The notes beneath the pieces were generated by a model that worked only from the letters and a program-made list of their open reading frames with translations, ran no database searches and was not told where the DNA came from. From assembly GCF_035582795.1 (NCBI RefSeq), contig NC_134369.1, positions 54,808,001 to 54,872,000 of the forward strand: a stretch of DNA of 64,000 nt. Direction: 5' to 3'. This document shows positions 9,991 to 23,779 of the stretch, in pieces. The position numbers were made by a program, and so were the translations under genes. Numbering within the stretch: position 1 is the first letter of the stretch; each line of letters opens with the position of its first letter. This DNA comes from Mycteria americana (taxonomy: Eukaryota; Chordata; Aves; Ciconiiformes; Ciconiidae).

Positions 9991-12900
9991 GATTTATATA
10001 TACCACTCCTCTTACAAGACAATCATTCTAAACACATTCATTGATCTGTGTATGTTAGACACACTTAGCATAACTTTCTAATTCAATGGCACAGAGGAAA
10101 AAAAAGTTTAATATTTATTTTGATAGGTTTTTATAAAAAAAACTTCATAAATTCCAAACCATATTTGAAGACAGTTAGGTGAAAAACTGTACTGTAAGGA
10201 ATTTCGTCTAAGCATTAGAAAATGAAGCTTTAAAAGCAACCACATGAACACACTCTTTTGAGAAGTGATTCTTCACTTCAGATGCAGAAACTGTGGGCAA
10301 ATGGGATTCTTGCTAAAAGAGAACGGTATTATTTAAAATGCTCGTTTTCTAAGTAATTGAAATAATTAAAAATCTGTGTTAATTCTATGTTGCAAAATAA
10401 ACTTTTATTATATTTTATATTTATTATTTTGTGGGGATTTTTACATTTTTCTTTATAGTCAATTCACATTTTAAAATCTATGTTTCCTTAGGGTAAGCTA
10501 TATTATATTAAGGTATTACTACAGAGGAGGTTGCTGCCATTTTTTTCTAGCAATGTTACAGGGAAAAAATCAGTCTACAAAGAACAAAAAAAGTTTCAAT
10601 ATTTCTCTCAACATTCTTTAAATCTGTTTTTTCTCCATCTTTGCTTCTCTCATCTTTTTTGTATTCCTGGTTATTATACCGTACCATGCCATGCACATGC
10701 CTCTCTCCTTTAATTACTTTTTGTACTTACTTGTTCATCCACACTTTTACTGCCTGTTGCTAAGCAACATGCATAACATTAGGACATACATTCATTTATC
10801 TTTGAACACGTTCTACTTCCTATTTGTGTCATGCTTTTCCAATACTTTATCCTATTCAATGTTGCTGTTGATTTCCACATTTTTTCATACCTTGTTCAGA
10901 GTAACTTGCCTAGGAATATCTATACAATTTTAAAAATAGTTCCTAAACAGCCTATATAGTTTTAATACTCAATGTTGATGGTTTTTTTTTCATTTTTATC
11001 TCTATTCAATAACAAAAAAGATTATACAGAAAATATTCTGTATGAAGAAACGTATCTGTTAACTGGGGCAGAGGTATGAAGTCAAGAATAGAAGAGAGAG
11101 AAAGGCTACCAAAAATGGACCTGCAGGAAGGGCAAAAGATGACATGAGTTAGCATCTAAGATGGACCTTGTTTCATAAATATGGTGGGGTCTTGGAGGTA
11201 GAGACAAGTGTAAATTTGATGTAGTTAAGACACAGGAGCAAAGGTAGGACTTACAACGCAGAATGTCTTGGATAAACCAAGTACTTCAGCAATTAGGAAA
11301 TGGAAGGCTTTGGTCCTGTATGTTTCTTGAAAGCTACACAGAATAGCAGACAGGTTAACTTTAGTAAGCTTTCTCTGAGACATTTTTAACACTTATTATA
11401 TAGACATCACAGGTGTCTACTTTTAAGGGTTCATATTAACATTAACAATTGAAAAAGCTTGGTTATAAACTATTATAGAATATGAAAGAAACTCAACCAC
11501 CTGCCATCCTTCAGCCTCCCCTAACTCTATGCATTTTTGTTCTCTTTCTTACATTCTTTCAGAGTCATGGAATATTTTAATAAATTCTCTTCAAAAAGCC
11601 AGACAGGGTTATGGCAGGGTAGAAGAGGGTTAATAATGTCCTAAGGAATTAGCCTTGCCAAATAACAGATGCTGTCAGCATCAATCCAATTTTCTCTTTT
11701 AGAAAAAAAATTACTTAGAGGAGCAGAAACAAGATGTTTAATGAGTAGAGAAATAATGAATCTAGCCTTCTACAGATTTGCTTCATCTACCTGCCACAAT
11801 AACCTGATTCTTCAGTTACTTCTCACTTTACAATACTTCCAATTCTCTTCATGCTTCTCACCCTTCCTTTTCCTTGTTGTTTGGCTGAGTAAGAGGCAAT
11901 ATATGCCACAACTGACTGAAGCTTTATGTATGTTTAAAAACTACATATATGTAAGAAATGAGTAAATACGGGCTTAACAGATAACCTGCTTCTATTTCTC
12001 AGAATGAATAAATAGCATGTTTTCTGCCTCAGCTGGAAAACAACACATGTTGCTAAAATTTTAAGTTCTAGAAACTTAGGATGGTTTAGATTTCTATTTG
12101 TCTCCAGTTTGGCCAATTTGAAATTGGCCAATTTATTAAAAACAATTAAGGCAGGACAGACAGAAAGTGTGAATGCATAAGACTCACTTCCCTAGAAAAC
12201 CAGAATGGTATATGATGAAATAAAAAATAGAGGCAGTATTGACCAAAAGTCACCATATAGAATGAAAAGTCAAGGTGTCTCCCTACTCCAGAGTAGGCAG
12301 CATGTTGTAATTCACTTCAGCTACCTGATCTTAAGTCTTTCTTCTACATGCCAGCACATATATGATCCCTTCAAAAGGCCTCTAACTTTGCACTGAACTA
12401 TACAATAAAGACTGCCCTCTTAAATCAAAACTGTATTAAAGCAGTGACAAAAGTATTCTGTACTGCTCTGTGCAAGTATGCCAAATGGCACCATCAGCAA
12501 GCAATGCACAAGATGTGTGTTCCCTAAATGGCAGTTATATGATATGTCAGTCGTGAATCACTCTTTTGACACAAAGGAGAAAGCTTCATTCTTTGGCATG
12601 CAACTTTATCTAAATCTAGTTTTCCCATTTACTCCAAAAATCTTGTTCCATTTTATACATGTCTTCATAGGACTAAAACATTAAAAGGAGTGAGGAGGAA
12701 GGGAGGAGAAATCAACAGTTCCATCAATATAACAATTTCTCCTAAGATTTTCTTTAATATATGACATCATTCATACACGAGCATGATTTAGTCCATGTCC
12801 ACATTCTACTGATTGCCCTCCTTTCCCCAAGTTTTCAATGAATCTATAATGTCAACAAACTTTATTAAAGTATTCTACTTTCCCCGTCTTACATGCTAGG

Positions 12901-15900
12901 CCTCTGGCACTTACTGAAAAAGCACAGATGTAAGATTTTTTCCTTATTTCTCTGCAATCTGTTTAAATAGGAATCTCTTTGTTCACACTATTTTTCATTG
13001 TTTCACTTTGGCTTTTGCCAACTTCTCTCTTCTGCTGTATTTGAGGATGACACCTCGAATCAAAATAAACGTGTACTTTTCTTCATTGTTATTCCCTGCA
13101 AAGCAGGCCCTGCATATACTGGCCAGCAAACTCTTCCTAGACCATCAGGAACCATTGGCAGCACCAGCTTCAGCAAACAAGCCAACCAGATCAGAGACTC
13201 CATGTCTCTCTGGCCAACAAAGGTAATTCACCATTGTTCCTGGATGTGGCTGGACATCTGCCACCATGCTGGATTTTCCTGAAGTTTCAGAAGGTTAAAC
13301 CAATTTAACCTGAATGATGCTAAAGACTATCAAGAATGCTTCATGATGCCCAATTAAAGCTACAGTAGTAGAGAATAGTTCCTTTAACATCTATAAAGGC
13401 CTCTTACTATCAAGACACAAGACTACGAAAAAGTTCACATGAGACTAGGAGGCTGTATATGGTATCTTATTACGTTGCAAGGTCATGCAGATTTTAAAAT
13501 GGAATAACATTATATGAACTAAATAAGCAGCAAATGTATATATGTGCCTCTGTAGGCTTCATTATACACTAAGTTCAGCAAGACAATATCATTTCAATTC
13601 ATGCCAGTGAAAAAATCCTAATCATGTTTCATAAACAGATTAAAAACTTTTTATAAATTTTTATGGGATTGTCACCAGATTTCTTGACATTATTAATTGA
13701 GCTCTGGACTTAAATTAGCATTTGTCGCTACCAAAACCTATATTAACTGAAGAACAAAAAGAAGTCATTTCCACCTTCTGTGTAGGTACTTAGGTTTTCC
13801 ACCTCTAAAAGTGAAAGTATAAAACAATATGAAAGAAAAAAAAGGTCCAAACTATTACAAGCCATTACTATGGAGAACAGTTAACATGTAAGAACGGTAT
13901 TTTCCAAACCCATTAAATTCTAACTGCTGACACTACTCAGGGGAAATCAATGATCTCTGACCACCAATAATATTAGTCACTTGACTTCAGAAGCTGTAGT
14001 CACTAAAATTCATACCCTCCTCAGTTATCTTTAGGCATATATGTGAGGTATGACCACTGTTTACTTTCTTCTAAATGAAGGACATCAGCGAATGCAAAAG
14101 GAAATCCACTACCAGAAGGGGCCGACTATGAAAAGCTTCTAGTCCCAAACAGTCAGGATTTTAGAAGTATGAAAAACAGAAGAATGAGTCTGTAAAACAG
14201 AATGGCTGTGCTGTATACATGTATGAAAATAAGCATAACACACATTTACTAAAATCAATCTTCAGAAAAAAGAACAACACTAAGGTGAGGGCCAGAGAAC
14301 AAATTAGTTAATTACAGTCTTGTTAATTAAATGCATCAGTGACTCCTTACTGACCTTTTTTACTAGATGACTCCAGACAAGACTCCATTTGAAGTGTTTA
14401 TGAAGTATAGTTTGTCAGCATGAAAAAGTTAGGCTGAAGAATTTATTAACCTTCCAACTTAAGAAGCCAGGAGGAAAAGAGTAAATGCTTGATATAATTC
14501 TTCCAAATAAAACTTGACATGCCCTTTAAAATTACACTAAAATGTTTAAATTTTTTCAGAATTATTATTTTTCACTATAGAATTAATATAAGGGAAAATT
14601 TATTAGGGCCTTAAATTTGAATAACACTCATGCTAAAAAATTCTAGTCACAGCATATTATGTATATTTATGCATAAGCAGAAGACAATGCCACTATGTAT
14701 TTATATTCACTAACTTAGATAAAGAATTAATATTGCATTTGGCATTGTAGTGCATACACCATATTAATGTTACTCATGGGAGAAAACGCCAGCAGATAAA
14801 AACCGATAGAAGGAAGAAGAGAATTTGCTGCCAAGTTTGCGATTTAGACGTGTAAGACAAACAGCTTAGTATTTATTAGATGAAGCAAGAGACACTGTCA
14901 GTTACAGGAGACAAGATGAATCAAAACTATCTGTCAAGAAAACAAGGGCTGTTCATTCACTCATTTCCTAAAATTATTTGATTCCAAAAGAGATTAATAG
15001 TACTAGAAGTTTATGATCAGGGACAAAGACACAGTAGACTGGCTGACTGGGAATATACTATAAAATAAAAAAACCCACCTTAATAAAGATAGTTATAAAA
15101 GGATCATTATTTTTGCTAAATGTACTTACCAGTTAAATTACAGAGATCATTGATCAATTTCTCAACAGTAAAACTGCATTCTAAGTATGGAATTTGGCTT
15201 ACTTTCAGCAAAGACTCATAACTAGCTTGGAGAATAAGACTTCAAATCATGAAGGACTTGAAATAATTTCGTTACCTGTTTCTGCAGGCTATTTGGCAAT
15301 ATGGAGTGATGGGTTACCTTGATAGGAAGATCCAAATTTGTTTCCCTATGCTTTTTTGAGTGTAAGAAATACGTCCTCTGCATGTGTCTGAGCAACCCCA
15401 GGAACGTACTCTACTGCTTGCTAAGTGAATGTATATTCTGATGCCTTCTACTTACATAATTCTGACAACAGGCTTTCAATGGGCAGTCAATCAAGTAATT
15501 GATTGAAACATCATAACCCAGCAAAACTTCGGTTTTGTTGAAATTGGTTTGCAGTTCCCAAACCAATTCTTTCATAATTCCTATAAGATTCAAACATTTA
15601 ATCAAACTCTGTAAAGAAAATATAAGAGACTCCACAGTGGATAAAACCACAACCCTATCTAGCTAGGAAGTCTTGGTGAATTCTAGATTGTTAGCAGAAA
15701 TCTGGAATTGGAGAAGGAGAAGACAAGGAGAATCTCTGCTTCTGAGCTAAACAACAGTCTGGACATCAGCAATGTGCTTTAAAGCTCTAAAGCCTATCAG
15801 TACTTGATTATTAACTTGGAGGGAAACATCCTGAAAGAGAAACAACCATGATCCAGATTGTTGAACGAATTTCTCAGACATTTCATGAATGTTTCTTAAA

Positions 15901-17949
15901 CACATGTAAGGATTGGGAGTAGATTGAATACACCTGCAATACTCATACAGCATATACATGACATTTCCCATATCAAGATAGAAAGATTATGTCATGCCAA
16001 GTAGTCCTAAAAGAGGACATAGAGCATTGGTAGTACATCAGATTTTGACAAAAGTTTCTTCTGCTCATTTTGTCTTGTTAATATCTGTATGGATCCAAAT
16101 ATAAATAATAATGAGAAAAGGTCACATCAGGTTACTCAGATGCCATATCATGTGATGATAGAATTGGAAATTTAAACTCTCAACAGTCTTGGCTAGGCTG
16201 TGAAAATAAATAAATAAAAAGAATTGATTTAGAAGAGTGTATGTTCAATGCAGAGAGTGTAATTACAGCCGTTGTACAATTCTAGGATACAGAACCTGGG
16301 CAGGGTCAGTTCCTGGTTGAAATGGAACTATGAGTTTCATATAAGAAACTAATAGTTTGAATTATTGAAAAGTTTCTAAAAAGTATGAAATGATTCCTAG
16401 GAAAAAGAATGTTGTTCTACAGAAATATGGGAATAACAACAGCATATGTGAAAAATAAACAGTTTCATCCCCCATTACCTGCCTATCACAGTGGGCATCA
16501 TCAGATTTTCCACATAAAGAATAATTATGGAGCACTTCACTCACTAACAAGTTTTTTTCCTATTCCTAGTTAATAACCAACATAGTCAAAGAAAGAAAAA
16601 TAGGAAAAAACAGCTGTGAATTCATAGGGATGGGGTGGGATGGGATGAAAGAATTAGAAATGATAGGACTTTAAGAGTCTAGAAACCAGAGACCAATGGG
16701 GTGAGAAATTGCCATGAAAGATCTTTTTTGCAAAGGAAAAGAGACTTTAGTGTGAATCAATTACCTTTCCTACAACTGCTGCAGTACACAAACACAGAGT
16801 GTAGAAATCTGAAGCCACAATTTCTGGTCACGTCTGAGAGAAGGAAGTCTAGAGTGGGGCAATTAGAGCCTTTTCACAGAAAGCTCTTTTCAAACAAAAT
16901 AATAACACAAGAGGGTATGTTTCTCCAGAATATGTGGCAGGTAAGTACTGCGAGCGCTCAAGGATGATATTAACAAAGGACCGTAAATGGCCAGCATTTT
17001 ATTTGGAATATCTAAAAATTGTTCACAATCACGGGAAATGGAATCCTCTTGACTCCACTGAATCAATGGATTGAATAGAGCTTTCTCTGTACCAGCTCCC
17101 TGGGAATTACACTGAAGTTCTGTGTAAAAGCCACATATGCTCTTTCTTAGGTTTAGAAGCACTGTATTTCTAAGAGAAAAAGCAAGGAAAGGCATACAGA
17201 CCACAAATCCACAGAAAGAGTTCGTTACAAGAACTGGTTATGAAGTTAACAAAATCTGTTGATTCAAATTACCAACAGTTCAACACTTTGACATTTTATC
17301 CAGAGCACATCAGTGAAGCGCTCTCAACCACTCTTTTAGCTCTATTGTTCCATCACCAAATAGTCATGCTAGACAATCTTTGTTGGGAGAAAAAAACACC
17401 ATTTATTGCTATCTTTTTGGCATAGGACTCGTCTTACCTAACAGAGTCTCAGGCCTGATGCGGACTAGTGACCCACATAATGAGAGTAATCCAACTCTAC
17501 CTAATGCAGAAGAGTATTTTGCTTTGGCACACTAACTTCTTTTTTACCATTCCAGTTTGTGTTCTATGACAGGTGCATACATTTCTGAGTCTTAAGACCA
17601 TTGTCCAAAAACATTAAAGATAGTCAGTTCCATATCTCTGTCTAACTGACATATATGCCACAGGTCTTAAAACTGTGGAGGTGTTGCATTCTCAAAATGT
17701 CCTCAGCACCCAGAGAAACATAGCTCGTTTCTCTAAGATTAAGAGAAGAACTCAGGTTGTGGAATCTACTGCCTCTCATATGTATTACTATTTGCTCAGT
17801 GGTAACTCACAAGATCTTTGGGAGAGAAATGGTATTTTGCTAAGTATTTGTATATCGCCTAGTGCAATGTGTAACCCTAGTCCTTAGTTAAGTCTCTCAA
17901 GTGCTACTGAATATCTTGTGACTTCTGAGGTTCTTGTGCTGTAACAGAG
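9991..17949. other. Long AT-rich unannotated stretch
   Basis: About 8 kb with no exon, RNA gene or recognisable mobile element. An 11-bp inverted repeat with a 1-nt spacer lies at 12,109-12,131. Short frames such as 12,998-13,282 plus (94 codons) and 16,890-17,204 minus (104 codons) have no motif I recognise and no plausible exon boundaries. It is most likely intron of EFCAB11 or intergenic DNA. Confidence 0.4.
12109..12131. repeat. Perfect 11-bp inverted repeat
   Basis: TTGGCCAATTT at 12,109-12,119 is followed after a single G by its exact reverse complement AAATTGGCCAA at 12,121-12,131. Each arm contains the CCAAT pentamer. No gene lies close by and no function is evident. Confidence 0.7.
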
Positions 17950-18235
17950 AACATAGAAGCATAGAATCATACAAAGCTCTGGGTTGGAAGGGACTTCTGG
18001 AGATCAGCTGGTTATGTTGAAAGCAGGGCCTTAGATTAGGTTTCCAAGGGCCCTGTCAAGCTAAGCATTGAATATTTCCAGGAAAGGAGATTCCACCACT
18101 TCTCTGCGTAACCTGTTCCAATGTTAATTCTCCTCAACCATGCAGATTTTTTTCCCATATTCAAACAGAATTTCCCCCGACACAACTTGTACACATTGCC
18201 TCTTGTCATGATATGTTGTTGTACTATGCTGAGGC
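17950..18235 (-). mobile_element. CR1 LINE 3'-end fragment, minus strand, very diverged
   Basis: This starts on the plus strand with ATAGAAGCATAGAATCAT, a reversed CR1 tail, then GGGTTGGAAGGGACTTCTGG. Decayed CR1 C-terminal coding words follow (TTCCACCACTTCT, AACCTGTTCCAATG, TTGCCTCTTGTC). The match fades after about 18,235. It is strongly mutated and therefore old. Confidence 0.75.
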
Positions 18236-19042
18236 CTTTTTTATGATCGTATGAATATGTGTAATGAAGACTCCTCTTCTATAGCATCATCGACGTGCCA
18301 AAACACAAGATGCAGCACATGCTCAAGGGTATCTGTAATCTTATTTTTTCTAGGATTCCATGATTAAAAGGGAATCTTCTCTTGTCATCAAAGTTATTTA
18401 AGAGAATTTGCACAATGTACAAAAGATTTGGAGGAAAAAATCAGTGAATATATATTAAAAATTCAGAAATCATCTTAGATTATTAAATCTTTCAGGATTT
18501 ATGGCATTATGCTTTTTAAACTTCTGAGGGAAATATTACAACAAAAGAATACAATAGTTATAAATCGTATTAAACAAATAATTCTGTGAATACTTGAGCT
18601 AACGATGATTTCCTGTCGATTTGCATCTTATGATTGACTGACTTTAGAGTCTATGATGAAATCTTTGTCTGAAGCTTCTCCGCAGCTGGGCCTTTATAAG
18701 GTCTTGCTCCCATGTAGACTCTGTGATGTCTAAGATTCATTAACTCACATAACAGCCCTTTCCTCTGTTGGGGACACTTACAGCACCTCTCTCTTCTTCT
18801 TTGTTCACCTATTTTTATGAAATTTGCAGAAATCCAATTATTTATTTGATCTCAGCTCTTTGTGATATTTCGCTGAAACCAGTCTGTAAGTTCCAAAGCT
18901 ATCGTGAGAGGACACCCATTATCCTACAAGCCTTATAAGAAGTCAGTTAAAAAACTCAAATCAATTCTTGTAAAGCTGAAACACAAACACTTTTATAAAT
19001 TTTGTCCAATTCAAGAATATAAGGATTGCTAAGAGCATATAC
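18236..19042. other. AT-rich unannotated DNA
   Basis: No gene or element was recognised in this stretch between a CR1 remnant and LTR copy B. Confidence 0.4.
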
Positions 19043-19047
19043 ATAAT

Positions 19048-19622
19048 TGTCGTGGTTTAGCCCCAGCCGGCAACTAAGCCCCACGCAGCCGCTCGCTCAC
19101 TCCCCCCCGGTGGGATGGGGGAGAGAATCGGAGGAGCAAAAGTAAGAAAAGTCGTGGGCTGAGATAAGAACAGTTTAATAATTGGAACAAAATAATAGTA
19201 ATAATAATAATGAATTGTAATGAGAAGGAAAACAACAAGAGAGAGAGGAACAAAACCCAAGGGAGGAAAAAAAAGTGATACAACCGCTCACCACCTGCCG
19301 ACCGATGCCCAGCCAGTCCCTGAGCAGTGACCACTACCCCCCGGCCAACTCCCCCCAGTTTCTAGACTGAGCATGACGCCATATGGTATGGAATAGCCCT
19401 TTGGCCAGTTGGGGTCAGCTGTCCTGGCTGTGCCCCCTCCCAGCTTCTTGTGCACCTGGCAGAGCATGGGAAGCTGAGAAGTCCTTGACCAGTGTAAACA
19501 CCGCTTAGCAACAGCCAAAACATCAGTGTGTTATCACATTATTCTCATCCTAAAATCCAAAACATACCACTATACCAGCTACTGGGAAGAAAATTAACTC
19601 TATCCCAGCCGAAACCAGGACA
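19048..19622 (+). mobile_element. Solo LTR copy B, same family as copy A
   Basis: A 575-bp LTR starts TGTCGTGGTTTAGCC and ends ACCAGGACA. It has a perfect 5-bp target duplication ATAAT (19,043-19,047 and 19,623-19,627). It contains the shared AGCATGACGCCATATGGTATG segment region at about 19,370 and a TAA microsatellite at about 19,195-19,210. The middle differs from copy A and resembles copy C, so at least two subfamilies are present. No internal retroviral genes are adjacent. Confidence 0.9.
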
Positions 19623-19627
19623 ATAAT

Positions 19628-20152
19628 TTAAATGCTGTTAGTAATATTTTATCCCTAATTTAAACAAAATATTAAAGATGAAGTGAAGGGACACTGTGCA
19701 GCTATGTCATAAACAGTACATGCTGCCAATTAACTTGAGAGCATTTATTAAATCAAGTAATAACTTAGTCTGTCATGTTAAAAACAAGTGCTGTCATCAG
19801 GTATTTCTTTCAACTAGCTATTAATTTAAGTTTCCTTAGGATGTAATATTACAATATCCCCTTTTCAATTGTGTTGCAATTCTGATGCTGATTAGTTTTC
19901 TCATAAATGCAGCAGAGATTGTAAGAAAAAAGAACAAAATCTAAAACCAAAGAAAACTGGCTAACAATTTGACAGAAGGCTGTTCTTTTATTATGCCATA
20001 GACTGGCTCATTTTTATTTTTGTCACAGTTTTTTTCTACTATAAAGGGACCCTAGACTTTGCAAAACCTTCTTTGCTACTGCAAAGACTTATTGCTATTT
20101 ATATTATCTATTATTCATACCATTCATACTATATTATTCTACTATATTCCGT
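19628..20152. other. AT-rich unannotated DNA
   Basis: Nothing recognisable was seen between LTR copy B and the CR1 that begins at about 20,153. Confidence 0.4.
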
Positions 20153-21878
20153 GTGGTTTTTGCCTCGGTCTTTAATAATACTGATAGACCTTGGGCTGCC
20201 CAGTCCCCTGTGTCAGAGGACCACGAGCATGGGAACAGTGACTTTCCTTTTGTGGACACTGAAATTGTAAGGGACCAGCTGTATCAGCTGAATGTTCACA
20301 AGTCCATGGGGCCTGATGGGATTCATCCCAGAGTACTGAAGGAGCTAGCGGATGTTATGGCAGGACCCCTCTCAATCATCTACCAAAGGTCTTGGGAGTC
20401 TGGGGAGGTCCCTGCTGACTGGAAGCTAGCCAATGTTATTCCCATCTACAAAAAGGGCGTGAGGGAAGACCCAGGGAACTACAGACCTGTTAGTCTAACC
20501 TCAGTTCCTGGAAAAATTATGGAGAAGATTATACTGGGTACTATTGAAAGGCATTTAAAGAATAATGCAACCATCAGGCACAGTCAACATGGGTTCACAA
20601 AGGGAAAGGCCTGTTTAACTAATTGGTATCCTTCTATGATAAGGTCACCTGCCTAATGGAGGAAGGGAAGGCAGTGGACGTCGTTCTTCTGGATTTTAGG
20701 AAGGCTTTTGATACTGTCCTGCACAGCATCCTTCTGGACAAGTTGTCCAACCGTGGAATGAGCAGGATTACGGTGCGCTGGGTGAAGAACTGGCTGAAGG
20801 GCAGAGCTCAAAGGGTTGTAGTGAATGGGGCTACATCTGGCTGGCAACCAGTCACCAGCGGTGTTCCTCAGGGTTCAGTTCTAAGGGCCAGTTCTACACC
20901 ATATATTTATCAATGATCTGGATAGAGGAGTTGAATGCACCATTAGCAAGTTTGCTGATGATACCAAACTGGGAGGTGCTGTTGACTCTCTTGAGGGACA
21001 GGAGGCCTTGCACAGGGATCTAGATAGATTTGAGCCATTGAGGCTATGATTTGAGCCATGAGATTTGAGGCTATGATTAATGGGATGAAATTTAACAAGT
21101 CCAATTGCCAGATTCTGCACCTGGGATGGAGTGCCACCGGACACAAGTATAAATTGGGAGAGGAGTGGCTGGAGAGATCCCAGAAAGAGATCTGGGGGTG
21201 CTGGTTGACAGCAGGCTCATAGGGGTCAGCAGTGTGCCCTGGCAGCCAAGAGGGCAAACCACACCCTGGGGTGCATCAAACACAGCATAACCAGCCGGTC
21301 AGAAGAGGTGATTATCCCACTGTATTCAGTGTTGGTGCGGCCTCACCTTGAATACCGTGTGCAGTTCTGGGCCCCACAATTTAAGAAGGATGTGAAGGTC
21401 CTTGAGCGTGTCCAGAGGAGGGCAACAAAGCTGGTGAAAGGGCCAGAAGGCATGTCCTATGAGGAGTAACTAAGGGCTCTGGGCTTGTCTGGTTTGGAGG
21501 AAAGGAGGCTGAGGGGCAACCTCATTGCTCTCTACAGCTTCCCGAGGAGGGGAAGTGGAGAGGGAGGTGTCCATCTCTTCTCCCTGGGATCCAGTGATAG
21601 GACACGTGGGAATGGTTCAAAGCTGCATCAGGGGAGGTTTAGATTGGACATTAGGAAGCATTTCTTTACCGAGAGGGTGGTCAAACACTGGAACAGGCTT
21701 CCTAGAGAGGTGGTCGATGCCCCAAACCTGTCAGTGTTTAAGAGGCATTTGGACAATGCCCTTAATAAGATGCTTTAACTTGGTCAGCCCTGAATTGGTC
21801 AGGCAGATGGATTAGATGATCATTGTAGGTCCCTTCCAACTGAAATAGTCTATTCTATTCTACTCTATTCTATTGATT
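20153..21878 (+). mobile_element. CR1 LINE, plus strand, 5'-truncated, frame broken
   Basis: A CR1 copy of about 1.7 kb starts upstream of the RT domain at ASVFNNTDRPW. It continues through [62 protein letters not shown] and [11 protein letters not shown]. The catalytic box reads FADDTKLGG near 20,950. The coding frame is split into at least three pieces (20,153-20,656, 20,623-20,916 and 21,485-21,778). A short local duplication of GAGGCTATGATT-type words at about 21,030-21,080 damages the domain after the RT. The 3' end has a TCTATTCTAT-type tail at 21,846-21,872. It is inactive. Confidence 0.9.
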
Positions 21879-23298
21879 AAAGTAAAAAAAATCCAAACAT
21901 ATCAGGTTTTCAGTCTATCAGCATACATCACAGATTACACTTCAAATAAAAAATGCAGTTTATTTTGCAAAAAATCTTTTATTCTTAACACTGGAGAAAA
22001 ATCTACTTTTAATAAAAAGTATGCTCTGAAACAGCTTAAGGAACATTTTCCCCTTCAGGGTAGAGGTTCACCTTTGGAGGAAAATGAACAAGAATTGTCA
22101 TCTAATGGCTGTTTAATAGTTTATTTGAAATTAGTTTGGTGGGGTCAGTCTTTTCCCCAGTTTCTATCATCCAATGCAATTAAAAAATAATCAGCATCTG
22201 TGTAGGTAGTCCCTGTGAGGAGATCCCCAAACTGAATAAATGTAAGCTACTGCTAAAAGAACTGATTGACATCTGAGGCTTGTTGGCAGGTGAGAAAAAA
22301 GATATCTGCGCTGCTATTATCCCAGATGTTACTCACAATAAAAAAAAAAATTAATCTTTGATATTGTGAATTTGGTCTATTTTATAGCTGCCACATTCTA
22401 ATATTTTTAATTATATGTCACAGTTTTATCCAGTCTGAAAGAAACTCTCTTTTAAAGAGAGCCCTGAGGATATGACCAGCTAAGCACTTATTGTGGCATT
22501 AACACATTTTAATAAGTTGTATTACTATGGAGGTATTATGGTAACTGACCATGTGCATATCCCTACTCCATGGCAATGCAAAATAAAATGGATTCATGTG
22601 AACTAAGAATGGTTTATGTTAAAACAGTTTACTGTGCACTTCAAGGACCAATGAAAGAAGGCCAGTGTGAACAGCAGGAGTGATAACTAAGAGGCATGAA
22701 CTAGTGACTATTTAAATTTGCTAACATAATTGCAAAAACTTGTTTGGACATATGCTTAAAAACAGAAAAAGCACAAATTTTTAATTTGAATATGACCTTA
22801 ATTTAAATTACTAACTTTAAAAAATATTTTAAGATTTATTTCCTGTAGTATTTTTTCCCAGATTAGAAAAAAGTATGTTGAGCTACTTAGAAGGAATGAG
22901 CATGTAAATGTGCGGCATATTGTATAACACTCATATGCTAGGTTTTGCTCTCAAACCTGCAAAAATTCCTGTGTGCTTATGTCAATTGTTTTAGCATTCC
23001 CTTCTTCTTCAGATAAAGTGATATACAAAAAAGTTCAAAATTTTAAATGGCTTTTCTGTAGGATTGGGAAAATAGATAGACCTGGGTCATATCTGCTAGA
23101 AATTCTATTTAAAATTTTTGTTAGGATGATTTGGTGTCACATTTACTGACAGTGAAAGCTCCATGCTTTCACTAGATGTGAAATAGATGTATAACGGCTT
23201 ACTGCCCCACAGGAACAGTATGCCCAGTTCCTGCAGGATTTAGCTAGTGATGTTTTTTACTAGACAAGTGTTAGAAAGAATGAATAATTTGAATTTAC
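21879..23298. other. AT-rich unannotated DNA
   Basis: No gene or element was recognised. The 105-codon plus frame at 21,873-22,190 overlaps the CR1 tail and has no recognisable motif. Confidence 0.4.
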
Positions 23299-23779
23299 AG
23301 TAGTGTACTAGGTCTGGTTGGGATGGAGTTAATTTTCTTCACAGTAGCACGCATGGAGCTGTGTTTTGGATCTGTGACTAGAACAGTGTTGGCAACACCG
23401 GTGTTTTGGCTGCTGCTGAGCACTGCTTGCACAGCCTCCAGGCTTTCTTTTTCCCACTCTGTTCCCCTAGTGAGTAGGCAGGAGGGGAGCAAGAAGTTAG
23501 GAGGGGACACAGCTGGGACAGCTTACCCAAACTGACCAAAGAGATGTTCCATACCATATGAAATTTGTTGCTCATGCTGTAAAGAGACTTAAGATACCAC
23601 CTATTGTTGCACTGAAAGAAAGGCTGAGAGAGTTGAGGCCATTCAGCCTGGAGAAGAGAAGGCTCCAGGGAGCCCTTATTGCAGCCTCGCAATATATAAA
23701 GGGGGCTTGTAAGAAAGATAGGGACAGACTTTTCACCAAGACCTGTAGTGACAGGACAGGGGCAATAGTTTTAAAATCA

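Noticed and set aside
12998..13282. 94-codon plus frame
   Set aside because: No motif, no convincing splice boundaries and no neighbouring exons; likely chance.
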